Of a stretch of 64,000 bases of DNA, positions 1 through 9,525 are shown piece by piece (the stretch's first letter is position 1; each line of letters begins with the position of its first letter). Source of the DNA: JAHIQC01 sp964565645. GTDB taxonomy: Bacteria; Actinomycetota; Coriobacteriia; Anaerosomatales; JAHIQC01. Below the pieces are notes generated by a model, which saw only the letters and a list, made by a program, of their open reading frames with translations, made no database searches and was not told the origin of the DNA. The stretch lies in the NCBI GenBank assembly GCA_964565645.1, contig CAZMFQ010000008.1, positions 62,001 through 126,000 of the forward strand, given 5' to 3'. A program made the translations under genes and the position numbers.

Positions 1-711
1 TTCTCCGACGAACCCTCGGGCACCGTGATCTCGCAGACCCCCGAGCCGGATGTGGAGATCGCGATCAGTGGCCAGGTGAAACTCACTGTGAGCAAAGGCA
101 AAGAGCTCATCGGCATGCCCGATTTCTCCGGTATGACCCAGGCTGACGCGATCAAAGCGATCCGCGACGCGGGCTTCGAACTGGATACCATCCAGCCCGA
201 GTACAACAAGGATGTGCCTGAGGGGCAGGTCTTCAAGCAGGACCCCGTGCCGGGGGCGAACGTGCCGGCAGGTTCTCTCGTGACCCTGTACATCTCGAAA
301 GGCACTCAACTCGTCAAGGTGCCCGATGTCGTCGGCAAGAAGCAAGGCGACGCCAAGGGTGAGCTGGAGAAGGCCGGGTTCGCTGTGAAGGTCGTCGACG
401 AGTCGAGCGACACCGTCGCCACGGGGCTCGTCATACGCCAGACGCCGGACGGCGGCGTCTCGGTAGAGGCGGGCACGCAGATCACCATCGCCATCTCCAC
501 AGGTCCCAAGCTCGTGGCCGTACCCGACGTGATCGGCAAGACGGAGAGCGAGGCGAAGGCCACGCTCACCACCGCTGGCTTCGAGGTGCTGGTCAACTAC
601 CAGACGAGTCCCGATGACGGCATCGTGCTCACCCAGGACCCGTTCGCGCCCTTCGAGGCCAAGTACGGGTCCAAGGTGACGATCTGGGTTGGAAAGACCC
701 CGGCACCGTAG
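1..711 (+). CDS. PASTA-repeat protein, 3' part (5' end outside window)
   Basis: The frame is open from base 1, so only the C-terminal 236 residues are seen. They form about three complete PASTA repeats with the typical hallmarks (VPDVVGK and VPDVIGK at repeat starts, AxxxLxxAGF helices, QxPxxGxxVxxGxxVTLYIS strands). PASTA domains bind muropeptides or lipid II outside the cell, usually as the C-terminal part of PknB/Stk1-type Ser/Thr kinases. The kinase domain, if present, lies upstream of the window, so a stand-alone PASTA protein is also possible. The protein ends in a short Pro/Ala tail, and the next gene is convergent 47 bp downstream. Confidence 0.85.
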   Translation, partial: FSDEPSGTVISQTPEPDVEIAISGQVKLTVSKGKELIGMPDFSGMTQADAIKAIRDAGFELDTIQPEYNKDVPEGQVFKQDPVPGANVPAGSLVTLYISKGTQLVKVPDVVGKKQGDAKGELEKAGFAVKVVDESSDTVATGLVIRQTPDGGVSVEAGTQITIAISTGPKLVAVPDVIGKTESEAKATLTTAGFEVLVNYQTSPDDGIVLTQDPFAPFEAKYGSKVTIWVGKTPAP

Positions 712-757
712 AGGCGCGATCCCGCACTGGCGGTCGACGGGTCGGTCGCGTGTCGGC

Positions 758-2683
758 TCAGCGCTCGATCTCGAAGAGCATCACTGCCGGTCCATCGAGC
801 ACCATCTTGAGTTGCGGCATGGCCGCGATCTCTGCCGTGGGCACTCTCCCGGTGCGCTTCTTCCACACGAAGACGTAGCGCGCCTCGCCGTATCGCTCGA
901 GCAGTTCCGTCCGCTCGTCGAGCGTGGCGTGCTCCCCGAAGAACCACGTCATATCCTCGGAACGCCTGTCCACCTCTTCGGAGGCCATGAACGCCGGCGT
1001 ATGAGACGGAAGTGATGCGACGACGGCAACGGGCTCAAGCCCCATGAGGTGATAGCCGGCGAAGGGGTCGGCGATCACGAGCGGATACTCGTCGGCGAAT
1101 ATGGTCCGCATCCGGAACACCGAGTCGAATCCCCACGCCAGCCGCACGTCGCGACGATGTGCCTCGGTGATCGAATACGCGCTCCCGTTGCGCGGAAGCC
1201 CTTGCCCCTGCCAGTAGGTCGAGACCACATAGCCCCACTGTGTCGCGGCCGCGGCGATCATGATCGCGATCCCGAGCGTGCGAGCCCACGGACGGAGGCC
1301 GCTCTCGATGCGCCCCATCGCCCACGCAAGCGCCACGTAGGGTGAGAACCTCAGGAGTTCGACGATTCGGGCGACCATGTAGGTCGAGAAGGACAACGCC
1401 GGAGTGCTGATCGGCGGAAAGAGCATCAGAAGATGCGCCAGGCCGATGAGCGGAAGCGCCATCGCGGCTCTGAGCGAGCGCCTTCTGACGAGTTCCGCAA
1501 CGGCGAGCACGCCGACAAGGAACGTCAACCAGAACAGCAGGGCCCCGCCGAACGCGTAACCGCCGGGACGTACGAACAGCATCCCCCACCAGCCCCGGAT
1601 GAGGTCCTCTCCGCCGAAGAGGAACGCATCCTGCCCGAGCATCGTGCTGCCCTTCAGCGCCAGAGTGCGTGGGTAGAGCGTGGGCAAGGCCAAAGCGCCG
1701 GCGACCACCAGAGCGATCAGGAGCGCCCGCGCCACGCCCCGGACCTCACCCGCCGATTCCGAACGCCTCCAGGCGTAGGCCAGCACCGCTAGGATGAGCA
1801 GCATGGATGCGCCCACCACCGCGACGAGCTGACCTGCGGCAAGATGCACCGCCAGCGTGGCGAAGGTCATCGCTGCCGCGACAGCGATCGGCGGCTTCGA
1901 AGGCTTGCGGGCGATCATCAGGAAGGTGGCGACCGCGGACAACGCCAGGGCGAGCGCGACCCGATTGGGATACGCGAACGCTCGAAAGTCGGTGTACCAC
2001 GCGAACGTGAAGTAGGCGACCGTCGCAAGCGCAGCCGAGAGGCGGGAATCGCTGACCTCATACGCCAGGACCCAGAACGCGAGCACGACGAAGAAGGCTG
2101 CGCATGCCGTGAAGCCGACATATGCGGAGGCCGGATCGACTCCCAGCACACTCACGACGACCGCCTGCATCGTGTTCCAGATGCCGGCACTCGCGTCTGG
2201 CAGGTTCGATGCCGTGCCGAAGAAGGGGTCCGTGACGATCGGCCTCCCGGTCGCCAGCAGCGAGCGGATGGCAGCAAGATGGTAGAACGCGTCGGGCGTC
2301 CCATACCACGGCGACTGTTGGAGCCCGGCCACCACCGCAGCCACCGCCCCGAGCGCGATCCCCTGCCACCCGCCGTCACGGGACCGCGCCTGTGGGCGGG
2401 GCGTGCGGGCAACGCGGATCGAAAGCAGCAGTGAGATCGGCAGGACTACGAGGTAGCCTACCGTGACGAAGCTCAGGCTCCATCCGACGTAGTACGCAAC
2501 GGTGGCCAGAAGCGCGACCCACGCCACACCCGCTCCGAAAGCGATCATCACGGTATGGGCGACCGACATCTCATGACGATCACGGATGTATGCCGCCATT
2601 CCGAGCCACGGACAGAGGAGGACGAGCAGTATCGGCAGCACGAGCAGCCACTCGCGCAACAAGATCGTGAACGTGTGGCTCAT
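758..2683 (-). CDS. Multi-pass membrane protein, surface-glycan cluster (paralogue of 6101-8005)
   Basis: About 640 residues with a dozen or more hydrophobic segments and a short soluble C-terminal tail. It looks like a GT-C-type glycosyltransferase or oligosaccharide-handling membrane protein, but I do not recognise the exact family. It is paralogous to the product of 6101-8005: both carry a loop with D(A)(F/W)YHLAA, then RSLL, TGG and VTDPF(F/Y)G, followed by a Pro-Asp pair. In GT-C enzymes the catalytic Asp lies in the first outer loop, so this conserved loop is the best active-site candidate. The ATG at 2683 is preferred because the hydrophobic stretch begins right after it; an in-frame ATG at 2740 adds 19 residues without an SD. 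It is the last gene of the leftward cluster. Confidence 0.7.
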   Translation of the reverse strand: MSHTFTILLREWLLVLPILLVLLCPWLGMAAYIRDRHEMSVAHTVMIAFGAGVAWVALLATVAYYVGWSLSFVTVGYLVVLPISLLLSIRVARTPRPQARSRDGGWQGIALGAVAAVVAGLQQSPWYGTPDAFYHLAAIRSLLATGRPIVTDPFFGTASNLPDASAGIWNTMQAVVVSVLGVDPASAYVGFTACAAFFVVLAFWVLAYEVSDSRLSAALATVAYFTFAWYTDFRAFAYPNRVALALALSAVATFLMIARKPSKPPIAVAAAMTFATLAVHLAAGQLVAVVGASMLLILAVLAYAWRRSESAGEVRGVARALLIALVVAGALALPTLYPRTLALKGSTMLGQDAFLFGGEDLIRGWWGMLFVRPGGYAFGGALLFWLTFLVGVLAVAELVRRRSLRAAMALPLIGLAHLLMLFPPISTPALSFSTYMVARIVELLRFSPYVALAWAMGRIESGLRPWARTLGIAIMIAAAATQWGYVVSTYWQGQGLPRNGSAYSITEAHRRDVRLAWGFDSVFRMRTIFADEYPLVIADPFAGYHLMGLEPVAVVASLPSHTPAFMASEEVDRRSEDMTWFFGEHATLDERTELLERYGEARYVFVWKKRTGRVPTAEIAAMPQLKMVLDGPAVMLFEIER

Positions 2684-2840
2684 GCTGCAGCACTCATCGC
2701 GTTCAACGTGGGGCAGCACCGGATATGGTTGATCCACCATCGCGGGCGCGCAAAGCGCGAAACGCCACGTGGGGACGTCATGGGACTGTGCATGGGATAC
2801 ACGATACCGTCCCGCGTCCGTCAGCGCGAGCGCGGGCGCA

Positions 2841-3941
2841 CTACCGCCGCCTGCAGACCGCCTCGATCAGCGATCCGTACAACGCCGCGTATTCCGACGC
2901 CATCCGGCCGGCGCAGTAGGACGCGGCCGCATGCCGATAGCCGTCCTCTCCGAGACTCCTCGCGCGCCCCGGATCGTCTGCAAGTGCCAGCATCGCGGAG
3001 GCGAACGCCTCCGGATCGCCGACCGGAACAAGGATACCGGCCGAACCGCCGGCAAGAAGATGTCGGATCGCCGGCAGGTCGCTGGCTATGACCGGCTTCC
3101 GCGCCGCCATACCCTCGACGATAGCGAGGCCGAACGCCTCCTGCATGCTGGGATGAACGAGCACGTCGACACGTCTGAGGAGCGCGGGGATCTCATCGGT
3201 CAGCCCGCAGAACTCGACGTTGTCACCGATCCCGAGTCGCTTGGCCTTGGCCTCCAGCTGAGCGCGCAACGGGCCCTGCCCTGCGATCAGCAGCCGCGTC
3301 GCGGGCATCTCACGAACGACTGCCGCGAACGCCTCGACGAGCGTGGCGTGGCCTTTGAGCGGAATCAGTGACCCGATCGTTCCGAAGGTCACGGGTCTGC
3401 GCTGGTCGACCTGCGATATCTCGAATCGTGCGAGATCGACGGCGTTCTCGATCACGTGTATACGCTCCGGCGGGACGTGCAGATCGCGTTCGCAGTACCC
3501 GACCACGGATGGAGAGATGGCCACAGTGGCAGCGAGGCGCGGACCCGACCAGCGCCGGTACAGATCCAGGATCCCGCGCCGGCGGTGCGTGTCGTGCTGC
3601 GTCGTGAGTATCACCGGGACTCCGGCCAGATGCCCGGCGATGCCGGCGGTGATGTCGCTCCCGATCATGTGCGTGTGCAGAACGTCCGGCGCGATCTCGC
3701 GCAACAGCCTCGCCGATCTCGCGATCGTGAGAGGGAATCGCGCGTCGAAGTCACCGCCGACGACGTGCACCGGAATCCCGGCGTCGTCCAACCGCCGCCG
3801 CAGCGGGCCGTCCCGCACGACCATCACATGCACATCGAACTCGGCCGGGTCCAGGTTGCTCGAGAGAATGGTGGTCGTGCGCTCCGCACCGGCCAGCGCC
3901 AGACTGTTCACTGCCTGGACGATCTTCGTGCGACGGCTCAC
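2841..3941 (-). CDS. GT4-family glycosyltransferase
   Basis: A 366-residue GT-B-fold glycosyltransferase. The N-terminal domain has the acceptor-side pattern (LALAGAERTTTIL near residue 15, DVLHTHMIGSD near 85). The C-terminal domain has the nucleotide-sugar site: GSLIPLKGHATLVEAF near 205, then LLIAGQGPLR and E-x7-E (MQEAFGLAIVEGMAARKPV near 285). It probably transfers a sugar from a nucleotide donor to a lipid-linked glycan at the inner membrane face. Its start overlaps the stop of the upstream GT4 gene (ATGA), indicating translational coupling. The acceptor and donor cannot be read from the sequence. Confidence 0.88.
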   Translation of the reverse strand: MSRRTKIVQAVNSLALAGAERTTTILSSNLDPAEFDVHVMVVRDGPLRRRLDDAGIPVHVVGGDFDARFPLTIARSARLLREIAPDVLHTHMIGSDITAGIAGHLAGVPVILTTQHDTHRRRGILDLYRRWSGPRLAATVAISPSVVGYCERDLHVPPERIHVIENAVDLARFEISQVDQRRPVTFGTIGSLIPLKGHATLVEAFAAVVREMPATRLLIAGQGPLRAQLEAKAKRLGIGDNVEFCGLTDEIPALLRRVDVLVHPSMQEAFGLAIVEGMAARKPVIASDLPAIRHLLAGGSAGILVPVGDPEAFASAMLALADDPGRARSLGEDGYRHAAASYCAGRMASEYAALYGSLIEAVCRRR

Positions 3942-5122
3942 GTGCTGTTCTCCGAACGTGAGGCGATTCGTGCGTACACTCCCATGGTCTGCGCCGCGAT
4001 GTGGGGCCAGCCATACTCGTCCGACATGCGCTGTCTGCCCGCCTGAGCGAGACCGCTGTAGTGATCGAAGCGTGCCGCGAACTCCCGCATCGCGCCCTCA
4101 AGCGCGAGTGTGTCCGCCACCGGGACTATCAGTCCCGAGCCTCCGACGAGTTCGGGTACCGCGCCGACCGGCGTGCCGATGACCGGCGTCCCCAAGGCAA
4201 GCGCCTCCGTGACCACGAGCGGACTGCCCTCGCCATGTGACGGCAGCACAAGCGCGTCAGCGGCCGCGATGATGTCGATAGCGGCATCGTGCGATACCTC
4301 GCCATGCAGGATCACCCGGTCCTGAAGACCGCGAACCCCTACAAGGAGTTCGAGTTGCTCTCGAAGCGGACCCTTGCCGGCCACTTCGAGCCTGGCGTCA
4401 GGAAGCTCCGAGGCGAGCGCCGAGAAGGCGTCAAGCAGTTCACGCACGCCCTTGCTGTCCACAAGCCGCCCCACGAACGCGAAGGTGGGCCCAGCCCCCG
4501 TGCGGAGCGGTCTCGGCCTTCGCGCCAACTCCGTGGGGACGCCACTGGGAATCACGATCTGCTGCTCCATGTGAGTCCCCAGCGAACGCAGTACGTCGAG
4601 TTGCGCAGCGGCGACCACGATCACGGCATCGGCCGCTCGCACGGCAACCCGGAGCAGCCACCGGAACAGAGATCCGCGTGTTGCGAGGGTGACATCGCTC
4701 CCGTGCAGGCTGAGCACCACGGGCCGCGAGCACGAGCCCGCGCCTGCGAGAATCGCGGTCGGAGCCCAGTGGACGTGCACGACATCGGCCTCTGACGCCG
4801 CCTGCGCCAATGCGCGGCGCATGGCACGGGCGAGTCTGGGGACTTGGAGGATCAGCTTGGGATCGCGCTTGAGATTCGGGATCATCCCGTCGCCATATGC
4901 GAGTCGCTCCGCCGCGTCGCCCGCATACCGGACCAATCGGATGCGCACGCCGCGACGCACGGACTCCATATCGAGACCGGGCGCGTGGGGCGCAAGGACC
5001 GTCACACGAGCGCCGTCACGAACCAGTGTCTCCGCCAACGACGCGACGAAGTGACCGGCGAAGTCCCCCTCGAACCTGGGGTATGACGTCGTGACCATCA
5101 CAACGTCGACTCCATGCGCCAT
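3938..5122 (-). CDS. GT4-family glycosyltransferase
   Basis: A 394-residue GT-B enzyme. N-terminal hallmarks are TSYPRFEGDFAGHFV near residue 12 and DVVHVHWAPTA near 115. C-terminal hallmarks are FVGRLVDSKGVRELLDAF near 220, LEVAGKGPLREQLE near 250, and SHGEGSPLVVTEALALGTPVIGTPVGAVPE near 295-325, with the conserved E-x7-E pair. It resembles MshA/PimB-like mannosyl- or glucosyltransferases used in envelope glycan assembly. It is tightly coupled to the next GT4 gene (4-bp overlap) and follows the GT2 gene by 3 bp. Confidence 0.88.
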   Translation of the reverse strand: MAHGVDVVMVTTSYPRFEGDFAGHFVASLAETLVRDGARVTVLAPHAPGLDMESVRRGVRIRLVRYAGDAAERLAYGDGMIPNLKRDPKLILQVPRLARAMRRALAQAASEADVVHVHWAPTAILAGAGSCSRPVVLSLHGSDVTLATRGSLFRWLLRVAVRAADAVIVVAAAQLDVLRSLGTHMEQQIVIPSGVPTELARRPRPLRTGAGPTFAFVGRLVDSKGVRELLDAFSALASELPDARLEVAGKGPLREQLELLVGVRGLQDRVILHGEVSHDAAIDIIAAADALVLPSHGEGSPLVVTEALALGTPVIGTPVGAVPELVGGSGLIVPVADTLALEGAMREFAARFDHYSGLAQAGRQRMSDEYGWPHIAAQTMGVYARIASRSENST

Positions 5123-5125
5123 CCG

Positions 5126-6076
5126 CTAGTGCATCTCCTTGTTGTAGTCCATGTCGAACCACATGGCGAAGAACACGAACTGCAGCCCCGAGATGAGCAG
5201 CAAGGCCGAGAGCATCGTCGTGGCTATCGATGGCGGCACATCGTGGATCCGGGCCCACACCTGCATCAACCCGAAGTACAGGCCGACGATGATGAAGACG
5301 TTGCCCATGAGGTAGAACAACACGAGCGGGTGGGTGTCGTGGATCACGTACTTCTGGAACATGCGCCACCAGAAGCGCCTGAACAGCAGCCATGAGAGCG
5401 TCGGGACCACCTTCCAGAGCCGGATCCCCGATCGCTCGCCCACACCATAGACAGGCCTGACCGGAACATCGTGCACGCGGAAGCTGTACACGTTCAGGTG
5501 CACGAGGATGTCATTGGGAAACCCGTATCGGGGAAACAGGCCTTCAAGGTCGATCGTTGACAGGCACCTCAGGTTCGCGACCGTGTATCCGGTCTGCGAG
5601 TCCGCGACATGCCAATATCCGGACGAGATCTTGGTCATAAGAGAGAGCGCCGAGTTTCCAAGGTATCTGTGCCGAGGAATGATCCGCCACGCGTCGCCCG
5701 TGAACAGTCGATTGCCCTTGGAATAGTCACACTCATCCCGGGCCACAGGAGCGACGAGGGCCTCAAGGTCATCGGGGTCCATCTGACCATCGCCCGCCAT
5801 GACGGCTGTGAGCTCGATGCCCTCTTCGACAGCCGCCTTGTACCCCGTCACGATCGCCGCTCCCACACCGCCGTTGCGCTCATGACAGATGAGCCGCACG
5901 CGCTGCGGGTCGGCGTCTGCGAAGCGCTGCACGACATCGACGGTGTCGTCAGACGAGACGTCGTCGACGACGATGATCCGGTCAACGAAGGCCGGCATGG
6001 TCTCGATCACCGTGCCGACGAGATTCCCTTCGTTGTGGCAAGGAACGACGACCCCTACCGTCTTGCCCCCGTACAA
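5126..6076 (-). CDS. GT2-family polyprenyl-phosphate glycosyltransferase
   Basis: A 316-residue GT-A enzyme. The catalytic domain begins at once (VVVPCHNEGNLVGTVIE) and has the DD pair (IIVVDDVSSDDTV), AGDGQMDPDDL as the DxD metal site, and a SQTGYTVANLRCL acceptor motif. Two hydrophobic C-terminal segments (about residues 245-305) follow, as in dolichyl- or polyprenyl-phosphate mannosyl/glucosyl transferases. It likely makes a lipid-phosphate-sugar donor for the membrane proteins of the cluster. The start is a TTG at 6076 preceded by an AAGGGGGC SD; no upstream ATG fits. Confidence 0.85.
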   Translation of the reverse strand: MYGGKTVGVVVPCHNEGNLVGTVIETMPAFVDRIIVVDDVSSDDTVDVVQRFADADPQRVRLICHERNGGVGAAIVTGYKAAVEEGIELTAVMAGDGQMDPDDLEALVAPVARDECDYSKGNRLFTGDAWRIIPRHRYLGNSALSLMTKISSGYWHVADSQTGYTVANLRCLSTIDLEGLFPRYGFPNDILVHLNVYSFRVHDVPVRPVYGVGERSGIRLWKVVPTLSWLLFRRFWWRMFQKYVIHDTHPLVLFYLMGNVFIIVGLYFGLMQVWARIHDVPPSIATTMLSALLLISGLQFVFFAMWFDMDYNKEMH

Positions 6077-6100
6077 GTATCCGCCCCCTTTGGCGTAGCC

Positions 6101-8005
6101 CTACTGTCCCCGCACCTTGAGCAGCACGATACCATCACGGTTGTATGCCACATCGAACATCTCGGTGTCCGAGATCATGCTTATCCGAGCGTTCTCGGAG
6201 ACACGATTCGGCCAGAGTAGCACATACTGCGCGGCCGCCTGCCGCACGATCTCTCGACGCCGCTCGACACTCGTGTTCGGCGCCATGAGCGCCTTGAGCG
6301 CGGTGCGCCGGGCGCCGCCATCCCAGCGGCGTTCGAACGCCGACGGGGAGTGAAGCTGCGGTACGGCGTGGACATGCACGTCCAACATCCCCGCAAGGGC
6401 GTATCCCGTCATCTCGTCGGTCACGACCCGAGGCCAACTGTCGCCGAACGCGACCCTGAGGTCGTCAATGGACTCGCGCCCGGCGATCTGCGTGAAGTCC
6501 CGCTCCCAGCCCTTGGCCACTGACACGTTCTGCACACCGGAGCGGAGGCTGACCGGCGGCTCTTCGGTGAACATGTTGTGGAGCGCGGGCAGGGCGGTGA
6601 GCAGAGCGCCCACGATCGCGAGACGAGCGACAAGCGGGTTGTACCTCCAGCCGGCTGCGACCGCGACCCAGGGGGCGAACCAGGTAAGGGCGAGCAACCT
6701 GTACGCGGCATATGCCGAGAAGCCGAGCAGCGCCGGCGTGAGAATCGGGTTGAATCCCACGACTATGGGAGCGAAACCGATGATCCCCGCGAGCCCCAGG
6801 AGCCGGTCACTTCTTCTCGCGCCTTCGCGCAGACAGATGACCGCCATGGTCGTGCCCAACAACAGCGCGAGGTCCCCTCCCGAGAAGGCGCCCTGCGGGT
6901 GGAACATGAGTCTCTTGCCAAAGAGCTGGTACACGCTCTGCACCGCTCCGGTCGCCCCGGAATCATCGGCGAGCGAACCCGTCACGTTGGTTCGGAACAG
7001 ATACCACAGCCTCGGGTACATCGCGACCGCGCTACCGGCGGCCATACCCAAGGCAGCGAGCGTCACACCTCGCTCCGGCCACGAGACGCTCGTTCCCCTT
7101 CCGCGTCCACGAGAGACGAACGCGAAGACGATCAGGCCGACATAGGCGATGACCGCCAGCGCCATGACCGCGGTGGCGACGCCCATGTGCGTCGCGGAGG
7201 CTCCCAGCCCCGCAACCAAAGCCAGCACCCAGGCGTAGCGGGCGCCCCGGACCGCCGCCGCGAACCCGGCAAGGGCCAGGAGGAGAAAGCCGAGGCCGAT
7301 CTGGTTCGGATACGCACTGAAGCGCAGTTCGGCCGTCGAGGCGAAGAAGGTGACCGCCAACATGGTCATGATCGCGTAGCGCCTCTCCACCCCGAGTTGC
7401 CTCAGCAGGCTCCACAGGGCGGCGGGGAGCAGCATGGCGCCCAGGATGTTCAATCCGCCCCACAGGCCCAGGATGTCTTGTCCGGAGAAGCGGGAGGTGG
7501 CCGCCATCAGCACGTGAAGCGCGCCGGATGTGGGATCGGGCACCGGGCTGCCAAGCCCGTAGAACGGGTCGGTGACGAGCGCGCCGCCCGTGTGCAGGAG
7601 TGAGCGCGCGGCCGCAAGGTGGTACCAGGCATCCACGTTGGGCAAGAGCCACGGACGTTCCAGGGCCGCCACCAGCCCGATCAGAGCGATCCCGATACTC
7701 GCCCACCCGTCGACGGCCAGTCGAGCGGCCGAAGCGCGATACGCCGCGAGGATCAGTCCTCCGCCAAGGACCAGCATGATGATGACGTGCATCCCAGCGA
7801 CTCCGAGCAGGCCTCTGCCGGTGGCGTACGCGATGATGCTCGCCAGTCCGACACTCGCGACAGAAACGGCGAACGCGGACGCAAGCGCTTCGATCCAGTC
7901 GGCCTCCAGCAGGCGCCCGAGGGCCCATGCCGCCGGCAGCGCGGGCAGCACCATGAAGGCGATGACCCACAGAAGCGCGACGATCTCCTCGGCAAGCGTT
8001 ATCAC
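6101..8005 (-). CDS. Multi-pass membrane protein, surface-glycan cluster (paralogue of 758-2683)
   Basis: 634 residues with many transmembrane helices and a C-terminal soluble tail of about 100 residues (IVLLKVRGQ end). It shares the YHLAAARSLLHTGG ... VTDPFYG loop near residues 125-150 with the product of 758-2683, so the two arose by duplication. Together with the lipid-phosphate-sugar synthase at 5126, a role as a GT-C glycosyltransferase using polyprenyl-phosphate sugars outside the membrane is plausible but not shown. The start overlaps the end of the flippase gene by 4 bp. Confidence 0.7.
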   Translation of the reverse strand: MITLAEEIVALLWVIAFMVLPALPAAWALGRLLEADWIEALASAFAVSVASVGLASIIAYATGRGLLGVAGMHVIIMLVLGGGLILAAYRASAARLAVDGWASIGIALIGLVAALERPWLLPNVDAWYHLAAARSLLHTGGALVTDPFYGLGSPVPDPTSGALHVLMAATSRFSGQDILGLWGGLNILGAMLLPAALWSLLRQLGVERRYAIMTMLAVTFFASTAELRFSAYPNQIGLGFLLLALAGFAAAVRGARYAWVLALVAGLGASATHMGVATAVMALAVIAYVGLIVFAFVSRGRGRGTSVSWPERGVTLAALGMAAGSAVAMYPRLWYLFRTNVTGSLADDSGATGAVQSVYQLFGKRLMFHPQGAFSGGDLALLLGTTMAVICLREGARRSDRLLGLAGIIGFAPIVVGFNPILTPALLGFSAYAAYRLLALTWFAPWVAVAAGWRYNPLVARLAIVGALLTALPALHNMFTEEPPVSLRSGVQNVSVAKGWERDFTQIAGRESIDDLRVAFGDSWPRVVTDEMTGYALAGMLDVHVHAVPQLHSPSAFERRWDGGARRTALKALMAPNTSVERRREIVRQAAAQYVLLWPNRVSENARISMISDTEMFDVAYNRDGIVLLKVRGQ

Positions 8006-9525
8006 GAGCGTCTGACCCCCACGAGTGACAGTACGAGCGAGCGTTCGGTCTCCTCAAGCATGGTATACGCTACGGCGGCGTAGACGAGCGAAACGGCGGC
8101 TGAGTACGCGACAAGGCCGCCCCATGTCGACAGGTGCACCGTACGGTCGAGCGCCCATGCTCCGGTAGCGGCGGTCAGGCTCAGCGCGAATCCGGGAAGC
8201 GCTGCGCGGAAGAAACGCGAGGGCTTCGAGTCGGTCACATGCGCGGTGTACAGCGGAGTGAACAGGCCGTAGCGCAGCGTGAGACTCACGAGCGTGGCCA
8301 CAGCGACTCCGATAGCCCACTGCCCCCACCTCGCAAGCACGATGGACAGCCCGACGTTGAGCACGCCCGTGGACACGCTCACGAGCGCCGGCCACTTCAC
8401 GCGATCATGCGCCATGCACACCGATTCGAGGGGCAGGAACGCGTAGTTGTACGCGAGATGCACGACCATGACCATCAACACCGGCGCCAACACCGCGAAG
8501 TCCGGTCCGAGCCAGAGCAACAGCACCGGGCGGGAGAACCCGAGCACGAGCGCGGCCGGCAGGCCGAGTCCGAGTGCGAGCAGTCGGACCGCGTGCGCTG
8601 CGGTCGAACCGAGTGAGGACTTCCTGTTCTGCGCATACTGGGCGAACAGGACCGGAGCCAGCACACCCGACAGCGCTCCGGCAAGCGAGCGCAGGAAACT
8701 AGACAACTGCAGGACCGAGCCGTACGCGCCGGCCACCGCCGATCCGAGCATGAGGTTGATGACCACGACGTCAGTGGCCATGTGCAGCAGTGAGCCCGCG
8801 TGACTGAACGTGATCCAGCCGCCGGTGAACAGCATCTCGGAAAGCCGCGATCTGTCGAACAGCGACGGGGCCACGCGCACCTCGCGCGCTACCGCGTACC
8901 AGGAGACCAACGCCACCAGGATGGAGAGCGCGGCTCCGACGAGCATCCCCAGACCCACCGTACGAAGGTCGGGTCGGTGGAGCGAGAAGGCCACGACCAC
9001 GAACCCGATCCGCGTGAACGTCTCGGTCAGACGAGCGATGTTCTGCAGGTCCATCCGATTGGCCGAGAACGCGGTCGCGCCGATGACCTCGCGGATCGCG
9101 ACCAGAACATAGGAGAGCATGGCGAATGCGAAGAACCAACGGGCGTCGGTCTCATGTCCGGCGGGTATGTCGAACAGCGAGGGCGCGGCCGCGGCCACTC
9201 CAAGCAGAACCGGCATGACCCCCAGTGCGATGACGAGGTTGGCGCCCAGGGCGGTGGACATGACCCGGCTCGCACCGTCCTCATCGCCTGACGCCACGGC
9301 CAGACTGAGGTAGCGCCCCACGGCCGCCTGGACGCCCACGGTGAGGATGCCCATGTACATCGAGAGCGACATGGCCAGAGGTACGACGCCGTAGAGCGCC
9401 AGCCCGAGGCGCCCGAGAAGGTACGGCGTGAACCACAGTGTGACCACCGAGGTCACGGCAAGCATCATCAGGTTCGAGCTCATGTTGAACATGAACTGAC
9501 GCTTGTTGGCGGTTACCTCGCTCAT
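8002..9525 (-). CDS. Polysaccharide flippase (Wzx/MOP superfamily)
   Basis: 507 residues with roughly 12-14 transmembrane helices, typical in length for polysaccharide-export flippases. The N-terminus (KRQFMFNMSSNLMMLAVTSV, then PYLLGRLGLALYG) matches the usual first-helix pattern of the family. It would flip lipid-linked glycan across the membrane. The start is set at 9525, where ATGA overlaps the stop of the upstream GT2 gene. The frame is open another 126 bp upstream, but that part reads as low-complexity charged sequence lying over the GT2 gene. Confidence 0.85.
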   Translation of the reverse strand: MSEVTANKRQFMFNMSSNLMMLAVTSVVTLWFTPYLLGRLGLALYGVVPLAMSLSMYMGILTVGVQAAVGRYLSLAVASGDEDGASRVMSTALGANLVIALGVMPVLLGVAAAAPSLFDIPAGHETDARWFFAFAMLSYVLVAIREVIGATAFSANRMDLQNIARLTETFTRIGFVVVAFSLHRPDLRTVGLGMLVGAALSILVALVSWYAVAREVRVAPSLFDRSRLSEMLFTGGWITFSHAGSLLHMATDVVVINLMLGSAVAGAYGSVLQLSSFLRSLAGALSGVLAPVLFAQYAQNRKSSLGSTAAHAVRLLALGLGLPAALVLGFSRPVLLLWLGPDFAVLAPVLMVMVVHLAYNYAFLPLESVCMAHDRVKWPALVSVSTGVLNVGLSIVLARWGQWAIGVAVATLVSLTLRYGLFTPLYTAHVTDSKPSRFFRAALPGFALSLTAATGAWALDRTVHLSTWGGLVAYSAAVSLVYAAVAYTMLEETERSLVLSLVGVRRS